Assembly: GCA_937916135.1 (NCBI GenBank)
Contig: CALFTQ010000113.1
Span: forward strand, 1-12,670
DNA from: an uncultured Verrucomicrobiales bacterium
GTDB taxonomy: Bacteria; Verrucomicrobiota; Verrucomicrobiia; Verrucomicrobiales; Akkermansiaceae
DNA length: 12,670 nucleotides
Reading direction: 5' to 3'
Part shown: positions 6,317 through 12,670 of the stretch, in pieces
Layout: the number at the start of each line of letters is the position of its first letter
Numbering within the stretch: position 1 is the first letter of the stretch
Made by a program: the position numbers and the translations under genes
The notes under the pieces: generated by a model
Seen by the model: the letters and a program-made list of their open reading frames with translations, nothing else
Databases searched by the model: none
Told to the model about the DNA's origin: nothing

Positions 6317-6345
6317 ACTATAGCGCATGGCGGTTCTTCTCGCAA
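6317..6345 (-). promoter_or_regulatory. Sigma70 promoter of the glycosyltransferase gene
   Basis: On the minus strand TTGCGA (6345-6340), 17 bases, then TATAGT (6322-6317, 5 of 6). Only seven bases separate the -10 box from the ATG, so transcription would start at or just before the start codon. Confidence 0.55.
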
Positions 6346-6368
6346 GCATCTTCGGCGTCAGTTTGGGC

Positions 6369-6397
6369 TTGACTTTCAGCACAGCAGCCCGCAGAAT
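6369..6397 (+). promoter_or_regulatory. Sigma70 promoter of peptide deformylase
   Basis: TTGACT (6369-6374), 17 bases, then CAGAAT (6392-6397). The predicted start near 6404 leaves a leader of about 31 bases before the ATG at 6435 and excludes the longer reading frame that begins at 6327. Confidence 0.5.
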
Positions 6398-6434
6398 AGG
6401 GCAGCTGCGGTGCATCCCCGCACAACCATATATC

Positions 6435-6992
6435 ATGCTGCTGAATGTAAATCAATACGGAGACCCTGTCCTTCGCGCCGTAAGCGCCCCGGTGGAACAT
6501 GTCGATGATGAGCTCAAGACTCTGGTGGAGAACATGCTGGAAACCATGTATGCCACTGAGGGTATCGGCCTGGCTGCGCCGCAGGTGGGGCTGAATATCC
6601 GCCTGGTGGTCATTGATATCCCCGAGGATGAGGAAGAAGGCACCGAGCCGGAAATGATTATGGTGAATGGCGAGGAGAAGCCCATGCGCAGCATCATGCC
6701 GCTGGTCTTCATCAACCCGGAAATTGAACCCTACGGCAAGCAGTACCTCTTTACCGAAGGCTGCCTGAGCGTGCGCAACATCCGCGCCAATGTGGCCCGC
6801 CCTGAGTTTGTGAAAGCCCGCCTTCCCCAGCTGGACGGCAGCGTGCTGGAGCTGGATTGCGGCGGTCTGCTGGCCCGCTGTCTGCAGCACGAGTGCGACC
6901 ATCTGGACGGGTTCCTCTTTGTGGACCGCGTGTCCTCTGCTGCCAAGATTACGCTGACCAAGAAGCTTAAGAAGCTCGCCTCCATGCGCTGA
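6435..6992 (+). CDS. def: Peptide deformylase
   Basis: A 185-residue metalloenzyme that removes the formyl group from the N-terminal methionine of new proteins. All three signature motifs are present: GIGLAAPQVG (43-52), EGCLS (108-112) and QHECDHLDG (151-159). The metal ligands are C110, H152 and H156, and E153 is the catalytic acid. Between the first two motifs is a longer acidic insertion (about 63-88, DIPEDEEEGTEPEM and following) than in the E. coli enzyme. The start at 6435 gives the standard N-terminus (LLNVNQYGDPVLR). A 36-residue extension upstream is open but would overlap the promoter. The last 26 bases overlap the end of the squalene-synthase gene on the other strand. Confidence 0.95.
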   Translation: MLLNVNQYGDPVLRAVSAPVEHVDDELKTLVENMLETMYATEGIGLAAPQVGLNIRLVVIDIPEDEEEGTEPEMIMVNGEEKPMRSIMPLVFINPEIEPYGKQYLFTEGCLSVRNIRANVARPEFVKARLPQLDGSVLELDCGGLLARCLQHECDHLDGFLFVDRVSSAAKITLTKKLKKLASMR

Positions 6993-7845
6993 GCCTGGCG
7001 GCTTCCAGAAGCGTGGCGTATACCGTCCACCGACTGATTTTAACCCTTTCCGACCCTGCACGCTGAGCAATCAGCTGCAGGGTTCTGAGCCCCAGCAACG
7101 CGGGCAGCATGGCCGTGAAGCGCAGCCGGAACGTACCGAGGCGGGAGGCATAGTCCAGGCCATCGTTCAGATACCTCCTGGCACGCTGCAGCCACAGAAG
7201 CGGGTCAGAGCAGATATAGCGGCGCCCACGGGCGGCATCTTCATCCATATCGCGCAGGATATTGACCAGCTGAAGCCCCTGCCCGTACCGTTTTCCGGCT
7301 TCTGCCATGATATCGCGCCGTTCGGGGCGGCAGAATCGCCTGCCCATGGTGGCAAGTCCCAGATCCGTCCAGAACTCACCCACGCAGCCGGCCACCATGT
7401 ATGTATACTGCCTGGTCTCCGCATCGGATTGCACACTGCCACGGCCGGCAAAATAAGTGAGATCCCACAACTGGCCTTCAATAATGGTGGACAACACGCG
7501 GCGAATCAGGCGCCTTTCTTCTTCACTTGCCCGGTGCAGCAGCTCCAGACACTCATCAAAGCGGCGCAGCAGCATCGCTTCACTTTCCTTGCTCTGGGCA
7601 TCTGCCATCTCGCCACGCAACATGGGAAGAAAATCAGCAGAACAGTCTTCCCCGGCAATGGCAAGCCCCATCTGCCGCAACACCTCGGCTCGTTTTTCAG
7701 TCGATGCACAGGACGTGTCCGCCACGCTGTCCGTAGCGCGGGCCAGCATATAGCCCAGGGCAATTCCCCGCCGCATGCCCGGCGGCAGCCACACCATGCT
7801 CAGATAAAACGAGCGGGAAACCGCCTTGAGCAGCGCAAAATCCAT
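6967..7845 (-). CDS. Squalene/phytoene synthase family enzyme (squalene-synthase-like)
   Basis: A 292-residue all-alpha prenyl-head condensing enzyme expected to join two farnesyl (or geranylgeranyl) diphosphates. The N-terminus SRSFYLSMVWLPPGMRRG followed by LARATDSVADT is typical. The first Asp motif is DSVAD (39-43), and the second is NILRDMDED (195-203) followed by ARGRRY. These features look closer to bacterial farnesyl-diphosphate farnesyltransferases than to carotenoid synthases, but the product is uncertain. No desaturase, cyclase or second HpnC/HpnD partner is nearby. The ATG at 7845 lies two bases after the ruvA stop. A TTG at 7851 would overlap ruvA and is less likely. It is the last gene of the SDR, GH75-like, ruvA operon. 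Confidence 0.85.
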   Translation of the reverse strand: MDFALLKAVSRSFYLSMVWLPPGMRRGIALGYMLARATDSVADTSCASTEKRAEVLRQMGLAIAGEDCSADFLPMLRGEMADAQSKESEAMLLRRFDECLELLHRASEEERRLIRRVLSTIIEGQLWDLTYFAGRGSVQSDAETRQYTYMVAGCVGEFWTDLGLATMGRRFCRPERRDIMAEAGKRYGQGLQLVNILRDMDEDAARGRRYICSDPLLWLQRARRYLNDGLDYASRLGTFRLRFTAMLPALLGLRTLQLIAQRAGSERVKISRWTVYATLLEAARLSAWRRAS

Positions 7846-7847
7846 AA

Positions 7848-8441
7848 TCAACTCAGCTGGCGCAGTGCACCGCGGATGAGTTCATCCGTGCCGGCCTGCG
7901 GGTTCTCCTTCAGCAGCTTCACAATGGCCTTGCGGGCATCAGCCTGCTTGAAGCCCAGTGCTACCATGGCCAGCTCCGCATCAGAGGCCGCCTGGGTGGT
8001 GGTCCCCTGCTGCTGGGCCTCCCAGGTGGAAGCCACGCCTATCTTATCCTTCAGCTCCAGGATGATGCGCTCGGCAGTGCGCTTGCCCACGCCCTTGGCT
8101 CGGGCGATGGCCTGCACATCCCCCTGCACCACAGCCTGCTTGAACGTATTGGTATTCAAGCTACTCAGGATAGCAATGGCGGTGGCAGGGCCGATACCGC
8201 TCACGCGGTCGATGAGCAGGCGGAAAATATCACGCTCAGCATCGGTGGCAAAGCCATAGAGCACCTGCGAAGTTTCGCGCACATGCATGTGGATTTTCAG
8301 CATGATGCCCTGCCCGATGACCGGATTGAGCTGGTCAAAGGTGGACAACGGCACCGTTACCTCATAGCCCACCCCGTTCACATCCACCACCAGCGACTGG
8401 GGCAATGCGTCAGCAACCGTTCCGCGAAGAAAGGCAATCAT
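7848..8441 (-). CDS. ruvA: Holliday junction branch migration protein RuvA
   Basis: A 197-residue protein, against 203 in E. coli, with the full three-domain layout. An OB-fold covers 1-64 (MIAFLRGTVA, VDVNGVGYEV). Two helix-hairpin-helix motifs follow (SGIGPATA at 81-88 and KGVGKRTAERI at 116-126). A linker rich in Gln and Thr leads to the C-terminal RuvB-contacting domain (155-197). It binds four-way junctions as a tetramer and loads the RuvB motor; ruvB and ruvC are not in the window. The start overlaps the stop of the GH75-like gene by ATGA (8438-8441), and the next gene starts two bases after its stop, so translation is coupled on both sides. Confidence 0.97.
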   Translation of the reverse strand: MIAFLRGTVADALPQSLVVDVNGVGYEVTVPLSTFDQLNPVIGQGIMLKIHMHVRETSQVLYGFATDAERDIFRLLIDRVSGIGPATAIAILSSLNTNTFKQAVVQGDVQAIARAKGVGKRTAERIILELKDKIGVASTWEAQQQGTTTQAASDAELAMVALGFKQADARKAIVKLLKENPQAGTDELIRGALRQLS

Positions 8442-9850
8442 GCTTTAGGAGTAACAGGTTGAGGTTTGGGAGCCAGCGGGTCATCCACCTGCTGGAACTG
8501 AGCTGCCGGGGTGAGTCCGCCCATTTCCTGCAGGAGCTCCTGCACTCGGGAATTCAGGCGTTCGTAGTTAATCGGGCCATTCTCCGGTTCTTTGGAGTGC
8601 GGGAAAATCACATAACTCACGCCCAGATCTGAAACCGGACGGGCGAAGGGTGTGGCCTTCGGGTTGATCAGGCGGGCCAGTCGCAGCGAAGCTTCGCCGG
8701 CTTTGAACCGGGGCCCGAAATCACCCACGATGGCGGGGAACACGCGGTCTCCCACTACAACGGCTGCGTAGTCACCGAGCTGCGGACGGTATGCCTCATT
8801 GCCGCCATTCTTGAAGGTGAGCGGTACCACGATGAAGGAATCGTACTCTGCCAGCAGGAAACTGTATTTCTTCAGGTCGTGCACCACGTTTCTGGCATGT
8901 TGAAGGGCGGCAGCGTTCGCCTTCTTATCCTTGCTGAGCTTCGTGACGCGCTCCTCCCAGTGCGGCAGCAGTGGGTTGGGGGTTGTGCCGAGCTTGCGCC
9001 AGCGGTAGGAAGTCATGGGCTGATAGTAATCGCTGTTCTTCACTTTCTCCGGCATATCCGGCAGGCGGTCGCCATCCGAGCCGTCAGAAACAACGTCCAT
9101 ATCTGCCTGCACCCAGAGCACCTTGCGGCCGGTTTCGGGAGCCTCAATCTCCAGAATGGTATCGGTATCGTAGTAATTGTGGCGGTCAAGCAGGCGGGCC
9201 AGCGTGGCAGCCTCCTTGCGGATGCGGTTCTGCTTGTGCAGATAAAGCGCCTGATACCACTGGGAAACCTTCGCCCCGGCCATGAAATCGCTGTACTTGG
9301 TAAACAGCTCCGGCAGCTTCGGATTAGCGTGTTTCAGGGATTCACCGTCCGCGGCCTGGGGAAGTCGCAGATTGAGAGCCACACGCACCTGGTACGCCGC
9401 CAGGGTCTTGCGATCCTGAGATGCCGTGCTTCCCTGTTCAAACTGCACCGAGCTGAGCACATTCAAGCCCGGAGTCATCTTGCTGATGTGGTCATACTGC
9501 CCGGGCTCCACGCGCTCAGGCAGCGCCGGGGGGAATGGCGGCAGCGTGATAGCCGGCATGGTGAAAGCCTCCTGGGGGCTCCAGGGTTCCACCTCAATCT
9601 CTTCCTCTGGCTCAGCCGGTGCCACCGGCTGTACGCTCGGCACGGCAGGAGCCGGTGTGACCGGCCTGGACACCTTCTTCTTTTTTGGCTTCTTCCTGGG
9701 TGGTGCGGAATCCTCCGTCAGCGCCTTGACCAGCTCCGCAGGGTATGGTGTGTAGAGTGCGCCTGCACCCAGCAGCAACACCCCCAGCAGCCCCAGCCGG
9801 AACCAGGTGAAAAGCTTTATCTTCGATTTGCGGTGAAACAAGTGTTTCAT
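8438..9850 (-). CDS. Membrane-anchored protein with GH75 (chitosanase)-like C-terminal domain
   Basis: A 470-residue protein. Residues 1-12 are basic, and 13-33 form one transmembrane helix or uncleaved signal. A Lys-rich patch (52-59) and a Pro/Ala/Glu-rich linker follow (62-115). The C-terminal half resembles GH75 proteins: AEYDSFIVVP (334-343), QLGDYAAVVVGDRVFPAIVGD (357-377) and GPRFKAGEASLRLARL. D377 and E386 sit in the GD...GEAS pattern that carries the catalytic acids of fungal GH75 chitosanases. ADMD (249-252) precedes a further acidic loop. Whether it cleaves chitosan, or a related amino-sugar polymer such as peptidoglycan, is unknown. It starts 12 bases after the dehydrogenase stop and overlaps ruvA by ATGA. 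Confidence 0.7.
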   Translation of the reverse strand: MKHLFHRKSKIKLFTWFRLGLLGVLLLGAGALYTPYPAELVKALTEDSAPPRKKPKKKKVSRPVTPAPAVPSVQPVAPAEPEEEIEVEPWSPQEAFTMPAITLPPFPPALPERVEPGQYDHISKMTPGLNVLSSVQFEQGSTASQDRKTLAAYQVRVALNLRLPQAADGESLKHANPKLPELFTKYSDFMAGAKVSQWYQALYLHKQNRIRKEAATLARLLDRHNYYDTDTILEIEAPETGRKVLWVQADMDVVSDGSDGDRLPDMPEKVKNSDYYQPMTSYRWRKLGTTPNPLLPHWEERVTKLSKDKKANAAALQHARNVVHDLKKYSFLLAEYDSFIVVPLTFKNGGNEAYRPQLGDYAAVVVGDRVFPAIVGDFGPRFKAGEASLRLARLINPKATPFARPVSDLGVSYVIFPHSKEPENGPINYERLNSRVQELLQEMGGLTPAAQFQQVDDPLAPKPQPVTPKA

Positions 9851-9862
9851 AATGTGGAAAAA

Positions 9863-10669
9863 TTATTTCTGAATGGCTTCAACCTTGCGTGGGCGCATCC
9901 CCATTATCAGCCGCATCAGCCCCAGTGGAGTATTCCTCAGTACCCAGCCAATCAGACGGATGCGGCGCGAGGGATAGAAGCGCGGCTTATTCTGAGCCAG
10001 AGCCTCCATGGCGCCATTCACTACAGTGGGAACGGACGTGTACACCCACTTCTTGAAAGAGGAATAGCCATTGGTGCAGCCGGAGCGGCGGGCCACATCT
10101 CCGAAACCGGTATGCACCGGGCCGGGGCATACAGCCACGACAGGCACCCCGGCCTTGCGGACTTCAAGACGGATTGCTTCGGAGAAGGAGGCAACGAAGG
10201 CTTTGGAAGCTGCGTAAATGGCAAAGTCGGGTATGAACAAATCGGCGGCCAGGGATGCAATGTTGATGATGCCGCCGCCCTGCTCCACCATGCGCGGCAA
10301 CAGCGCACGGGTGAGTTCTGCCACGGCCAGCACATTCACATGCAGCATCTGGTGATTGCGCTCAGGAGCACTGCTCTGGTATTCACCATAGTCACCGAGG
10401 CCGGCGTTATTGATAAGCAGAGTCTTACCAGCGGGCAATTCGTCCAGGTACTGAATCACGCGAGCCCGCCCGGACTCAGTAGCAAGATCATGTGCCAGCA
10501 CGGTTACTTTGAGCGAAGAATTGGCCGAGCGGAGTTCATCCGAAAGTTCCATAAGCACCTCTTTGCGGCGAGCTACCAGCACCATATGCGCACACTCGCC
10601 CACCAGCCGACGCGCAAACGCCATACCAAAGCCCGAAGAAGCACCTGTTATAATGACATGCCCGTACAT
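9863..10669 (-). CDS. Short-chain dehydrogenase/reductase (SDR)
   Basis: A 268-residue Rossmann-fold oxidoreductase of the classical SDR type. The cofactor loop is TGASSGFG (8-15). The basic residues in ARRKE after strand 2 suggest NADP(H). NNAG is at 87-90. The catalytic set is N112, S139, Y152 and K156 (YAASK). After the core there is a basic C-terminal tail (RRIRLIGW...MRPRKVEAIQK) that could lie along the membrane. The substrate cannot be told. The ATG at 10669 puts the cofactor loop at the usual distance from the N-terminus; the longer frame to 10711 runs through the promoter. It is the first gene of the operon with the GH75-like gene, ruvA and squalene synthase. Confidence 0.88.
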   Translation of the reverse strand: MYGHVIITGASSGFGMAFARRLVGECAHMVLVARRKEVLMELSDELRSANSSLKVTVLAHDLATESGRARVIQYLDELPAGKTLLINNAGLGDYGEYQSSAPERNHQMLHVNVLAVAELTRALLPRMVEQGGGIINIASLAADLFIPDFAIYAASKAFVASFSEAIRLEVRKAGVPVVAVCPGPVHTGFGDVARRSGCTNGYSSFKKWVYTSVPTVVNGAMEALAQNKPRFYPSRRIRLIGWVLRNTPLGLMRLIMGMRPRKVEAIQK

Positions 10670-10678
10670 TGTCCACCC

Positions 10679-10707
10679 ATTCTGCCATAATTCCCCTACC
10701 GAAGCAA
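10679..10707 (-). promoter_or_regulatory. Candidate sigma70 promoter of the SDR-GH75-ruvA-squalene synthase operon
   Basis: On the minus strand TTGCTT (10707-10702), 17 bases, then CAGAAT (10684-10679). The -10 box ends nine bases before the ATG at 10669, so the leader would be about three bases. Both boxes are imperfect. Confidence 0.4.
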
Positions 10708-10738
10708 GCACAAAAGGCCTGCCCCAGACAGGATTTGC

Positions 10739-12466
10739 TCAGCACCATTCAAAAATATGAGCGCGACCGGGTGGCAGGCTCACGGGCACTCCGGCTGTCA
10801 GCACTTCTTCTGAATCAATTCCGACTATGGCTGAAGCCGTTTCCAGCAGCGGAACAAAACAATAGGGACCCGGTTTCTTTGCGGCCCAGTCCATAGCGTT
10901 CTGAGGAATATGAATGCGGGTTTCCATGGGCTTTTCCGCGCTGAGGTTGCAAACCACGAGGAGCGTGGATTTTGTCTTGCGATAATGGCGGAGGAAGGCA
11001 TATACCCCGTTTCTGAACCCGGGTGTCTGCATGTTCGCCCAGTTCAATCCGTAAAAATCGCCTTTGGAAAGCGCAGGATGCTGCAGGAGGGTGAGCAGGT
11101 GCGAGGTGAAACGGCGGAGCTCCTTTTCTTCCGGTGTCAACAAGGCCCCGTCATACCTTCCCCCGTTAGTCCAATGGAGGAAGTGTGGCAGATTTGTGTA
11201 ATCGAAGATGCTGGTGCGGCCGTTGTCTCCACCGTAGCCGCCGGGGCCATCTGCGCATTCTGCAGTCTCCTGCCCATTGTATACCAGAACCGGGCCTGCC
11301 GTGGTGGCATACTGAGCCACCATCACCGCCGGGCAGACAATGGAGCCTGCGCCACCCCAGTACAAGGGGGAGGCAATGCGCGGTTCATCATGATTCTCGA
11401 TATACCGCACGCCGCCGCGGAACAATGGTGAACCCGGTGCGTGGCACTTATCGAGCAGGTGAACAGATGCGCCGCTCTCATACACCTTGCGCAGTGAATC
11501 ATAGGCACCACTATCGTACACTCCGTCAAACCCTACAGAAAGCAGAGCCTCGTGTACCGGGCCTTCCACCAGCTTCATGTGGTCATCATATCCCTCGGCT
11601 ATGAAAAAGGCAGAGCGGTCGCGCAGGCGGGCGTGTGCAATAATCCAGCGCCAGAATGGCAGAGGCACCATGTGGGCCATATCGCAACGGAATCCACCCA
11701 CACCCATATCCTGCCAGTAGGCAAGCACTTCATTCATGAGCTGCCAGGTGCGGGGTAAAGCGTACTCCGGCGCCAGCAGGCTCGGCAGCATGGCGGCAGC
11801 GTGGTTGCCGTGGCGGTAATCTGTTCCGTAGTTCAGCTTGGCTGTTTCATACCAATCGTACGCGCCGGGGGTCCAGCTGGCCACGTTGTTACCGGTTACA
11901 CGCCCCTGCCCCCGTTCCGGTAGGAACTCTCCCCCGGGCAGTTGCATCGGGGTATCTGTACCATGCGGTTCCAGGTAATAAAACGCGTTGTCCCGGGAAA
12001 AGAAGCATCGCCTATCATCATGCGCCCCAAAACTATGCTCAGGGCGTACCGTCGAATGGTAATTCCGCGAGACGTGATTCGGAACAAAGTCGATGAGGGG
12101 AACCATGCCCCAGCGGCGGCAACGCACCAGCAGAGCCGCAAATTCATCCAGGCGTTTCTCCGGGTTCTCTGCTAAATCGGGGTCTACATCGAAATAATCT
12201 GTCACGGCATACGGGCTGCCGGCCTTGCCTTTCACGATGCAGGGCGGGTCTGCCGGAAGCCCCTCGTACGCAGTCTGTGTTGCGTGTCTCAGCACACCGG
12301 TGAACCACACGTGGGTCACCCCCATGCGGGCAATCTGTTCCAGCGCGGTATCTGTCACTCCATTAAAGGAGCCGCAGCCGTTTGTTTCCTTATCCCCCCA
12401 GGGGGTTCCACCTGTGGTGAAATTCGAAAAATGGCGCACGAACAATTGGTAAATGACAGGTCGCAT
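10739..12466 (-). CDS. GH13 alpha-amylase family enzyme, cytoplasmic
   Basis: A 575-residue glycoside hydrolase with the four classical GH13 motifs in order. Region I is DFVPNHV (D126, N130, H131). Region II is GFRCDMAHM (R260, nucleophile D262). Region III is FFIAEGY (acid/base E291). Region IV is ENHDE (H359, D360, the transition-state Asp). It acts on alpha-glucans such as starch, glycogen or maltodextrin; the exact specificity is not readable. There is no signal peptide, so it probably works on internal glycogen or imported oligosaccharides. A C-terminal beta domain follows from about residue 455. The ATG at 12466 is chosen because the one at 12490 lies between the -35 and -10 boxes of the likely promoter. 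Only 69 bases separate its stop from the SDR start. Confidence 0.92.
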   Translation of the reverse strand: MRPVIYQLFVRHFSNFTTGGTPWGDKETNGCGSFNGVTDTALEQIARMGVTHVWFTGVLRHATQTAYEGLPADPPCIVKGKAGSPYAVTDYFDVDPDLAENPEKRLDEFAALLVRCRRWGMVPLIDFVPNHVSRNYHSTVRPEHSFGAHDDRRCFFSRDNAFYYLEPHGTDTPMQLPGGEFLPERGQGRVTGNNVASWTPGAYDWYETAKLNYGTDYRHGNHAAAMLPSLLAPEYALPRTWQLMNEVLAYWQDMGVGGFRCDMAHMVPLPFWRWIIAHARLRDRSAFFIAEGYDDHMKLVEGPVHEALLSVGFDGVYDSGAYDSLRKVYESGASVHLLDKCHAPGSPLFRGGVRYIENHDEPRIASPLYWGGAGSIVCPAVMVAQYATTAGPVLVYNGQETAECADGPGGYGGDNGRTSIFDYTNLPHFLHWTNGGRYDGALLTPEEKELRRFTSHLLTLLQHPALSKGDFYGLNWANMQTPGFRNGVYAFLRHYRKTKSTLLVVCNLSAEKPMETRIHIPQNAMDWAAKKPGPYCFVPLLETASAIVGIDSEEVLTAGVPVSLPPGRAHIFEWC

Positions 12467-12480
12467 GGTGTTATTTCTGA

Positions 12481-12509
12481 ACAGTACCATGCTTCGCTCT
12501 TTATTTCAA
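12481..12509 (-). promoter_or_regulatory. Sigma70 promoter of the GH13 amylase gene
   Basis: On the minus strand TTGAAA (12509-12504), 17 bases, then TACTGT (12486-12481). Transcription would start near 12474, giving about eight leader bases before the ATG at 12466. Confidence 0.5.
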
Positions 12510-12537
12510 GAAGAAATGACAAACTGCTACGGCAATA

Positions 12538-12670
12538 CACACGATGTATCCCAAAGATTTGGTAAGCAATAGAAACATCAGAAACATTTTGGAAGAAGCC
12601 CCCCCTCTGCGCAACAAATTGGAATTTGGCGAGCCGCAGGCGAGCGGCATTCAAAGCCCGTGAAACGGGC
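12538..12670 (-). repeat. Copy 3 of the dispersed element, inverted, with a different core (cut by window edge)
   Basis: From 12538 the sequence follows the minus strand of copy 2 from its right terminus for about 90 bases. It shares the TATCCCAAAGATTTGGTAAG end, the CATTTTGGAAGAAGCCCC block and CAAATTGGAATTTG. Its terminus has about three extra bases (CACACGATGTATCCC). After about 12629 the similarity stops, and a different GC-rich core begins with two small hairpins: GCCGC/GCGGC (12633-12637, 12644-12648) and GCCCGT/ACGGGC (12656-12661, 12665-12670). The window ends inside it, so the other end and any cargo are unseen. Confidence 0.85.

Noticed and set aside
6327..6434. 36-residue N-terminal extension of peptide deformylase
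   Set aside because: It overlaps the candidate promoter at 6369-6397, and the family starts at LLNVNQYGDPVLR.
6318..7070. Minus-strand open frame of 250 codons
   Set aside because: It lies over peptide deformylase, which is certain.
8879..10690. Long plus-strand open frame of 603 codons
   Set aside because: It is exactly antisense to the GH75-like and SDR genes, both of which have clear family motifs and operon spacing. The translated frame is rich in His, Gln and Arg with no motif, as expected for a GC-rich shadow.
10717..10733. Possible terminator of the amylase gene (CCTG/CAGG hairpin followed by CCTTTT on the minus strand)
   Set aside because: The stem is only four base pairs, too weak to call. 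Read-through into the SDR operon is possible.

Overview
The window is chromosomal DNA of moderately high GC, densely packed with genes. The gene content (peptide deformylase, RuvA, a ROK sugar kinase, a GH13 amylase, a GH75-like secreted protein, a squalene-synthase-like enzyme) and the protein style fit a Verrucomicrobiota bacterium, perhaps an Akkermansia relative. This placement rests on impression, not on a search, and no rRNA, tRNA or marker gene here settles it. I see no CRISPR array, prophage or transposase gene.

Layout from left to right. Positions 1-54 are one end of a dispersed repeat. A 63-residue membrane protein (125-316, +) and a secreted Cys/His-containing protein (359-877, -) converge on a bidirectional terminator (323-348). 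An rRNA m5C-methyltransferase-like gene (932-1828, -) and a ROK kinase (1825-2778, -) overlap by ATGA, and a possible 65-residue membrane peptide lies just upstream (2794-2991, -). A membrane protein of unknown function (3145-3825, -) and a conserved-looking 136-residue protein (4320-4730, +) diverge from about 440 bases that are almost entirely repeat DNA. A GT-C type membrane glycosyltransferase (4756-6309, -) diverges from peptide deformylase (6435-6992, +). A compact minus-strand operon follows, in transcription order: short-chain dehydrogenase (10669-9863), GH75-like anchored protein (9850-8438), ruvA (8441-7848), squalene/phytoene synthase (7845-6967). Upstream of it lies a cytoplasmic GH13 amylase-family enzyme (12466-10739, -), and the window ends inside a third copy of the repeat (12538-12670).

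The most interesting feature is the repeat family. The central copy (4016-4237) is a complete 222-bp non-autonomous element. It has near-perfect 16-bp terminal inverted repeats, a 12-bp subterminal inverted repeat, a perfect 27-bp central hairpin and a 9-bp direct repeat of its target on both sides. It sits inside an older, inverted, degenerate copy of the same family. A third copy at the right edge shares the end module but has a different core.

A second theme is gene starts. Almost no start codon here has a Shine-Dalgarno sequence. Sigma70-like promoters with 17-bp spacers can be placed so that transcription would begin at, or within about 30 bases of, the ATG. In two cases the longest reading frame begins with a TTG that is the -35 box itself. 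I therefore moved several starts inward.

The genes do not form one pathway. ROK kinase, GH13 amylase and GH75-like protein suggest carbohydrate metabolism. Deformylase, the rRNA methyltransferase and RuvA are housekeeping genes.
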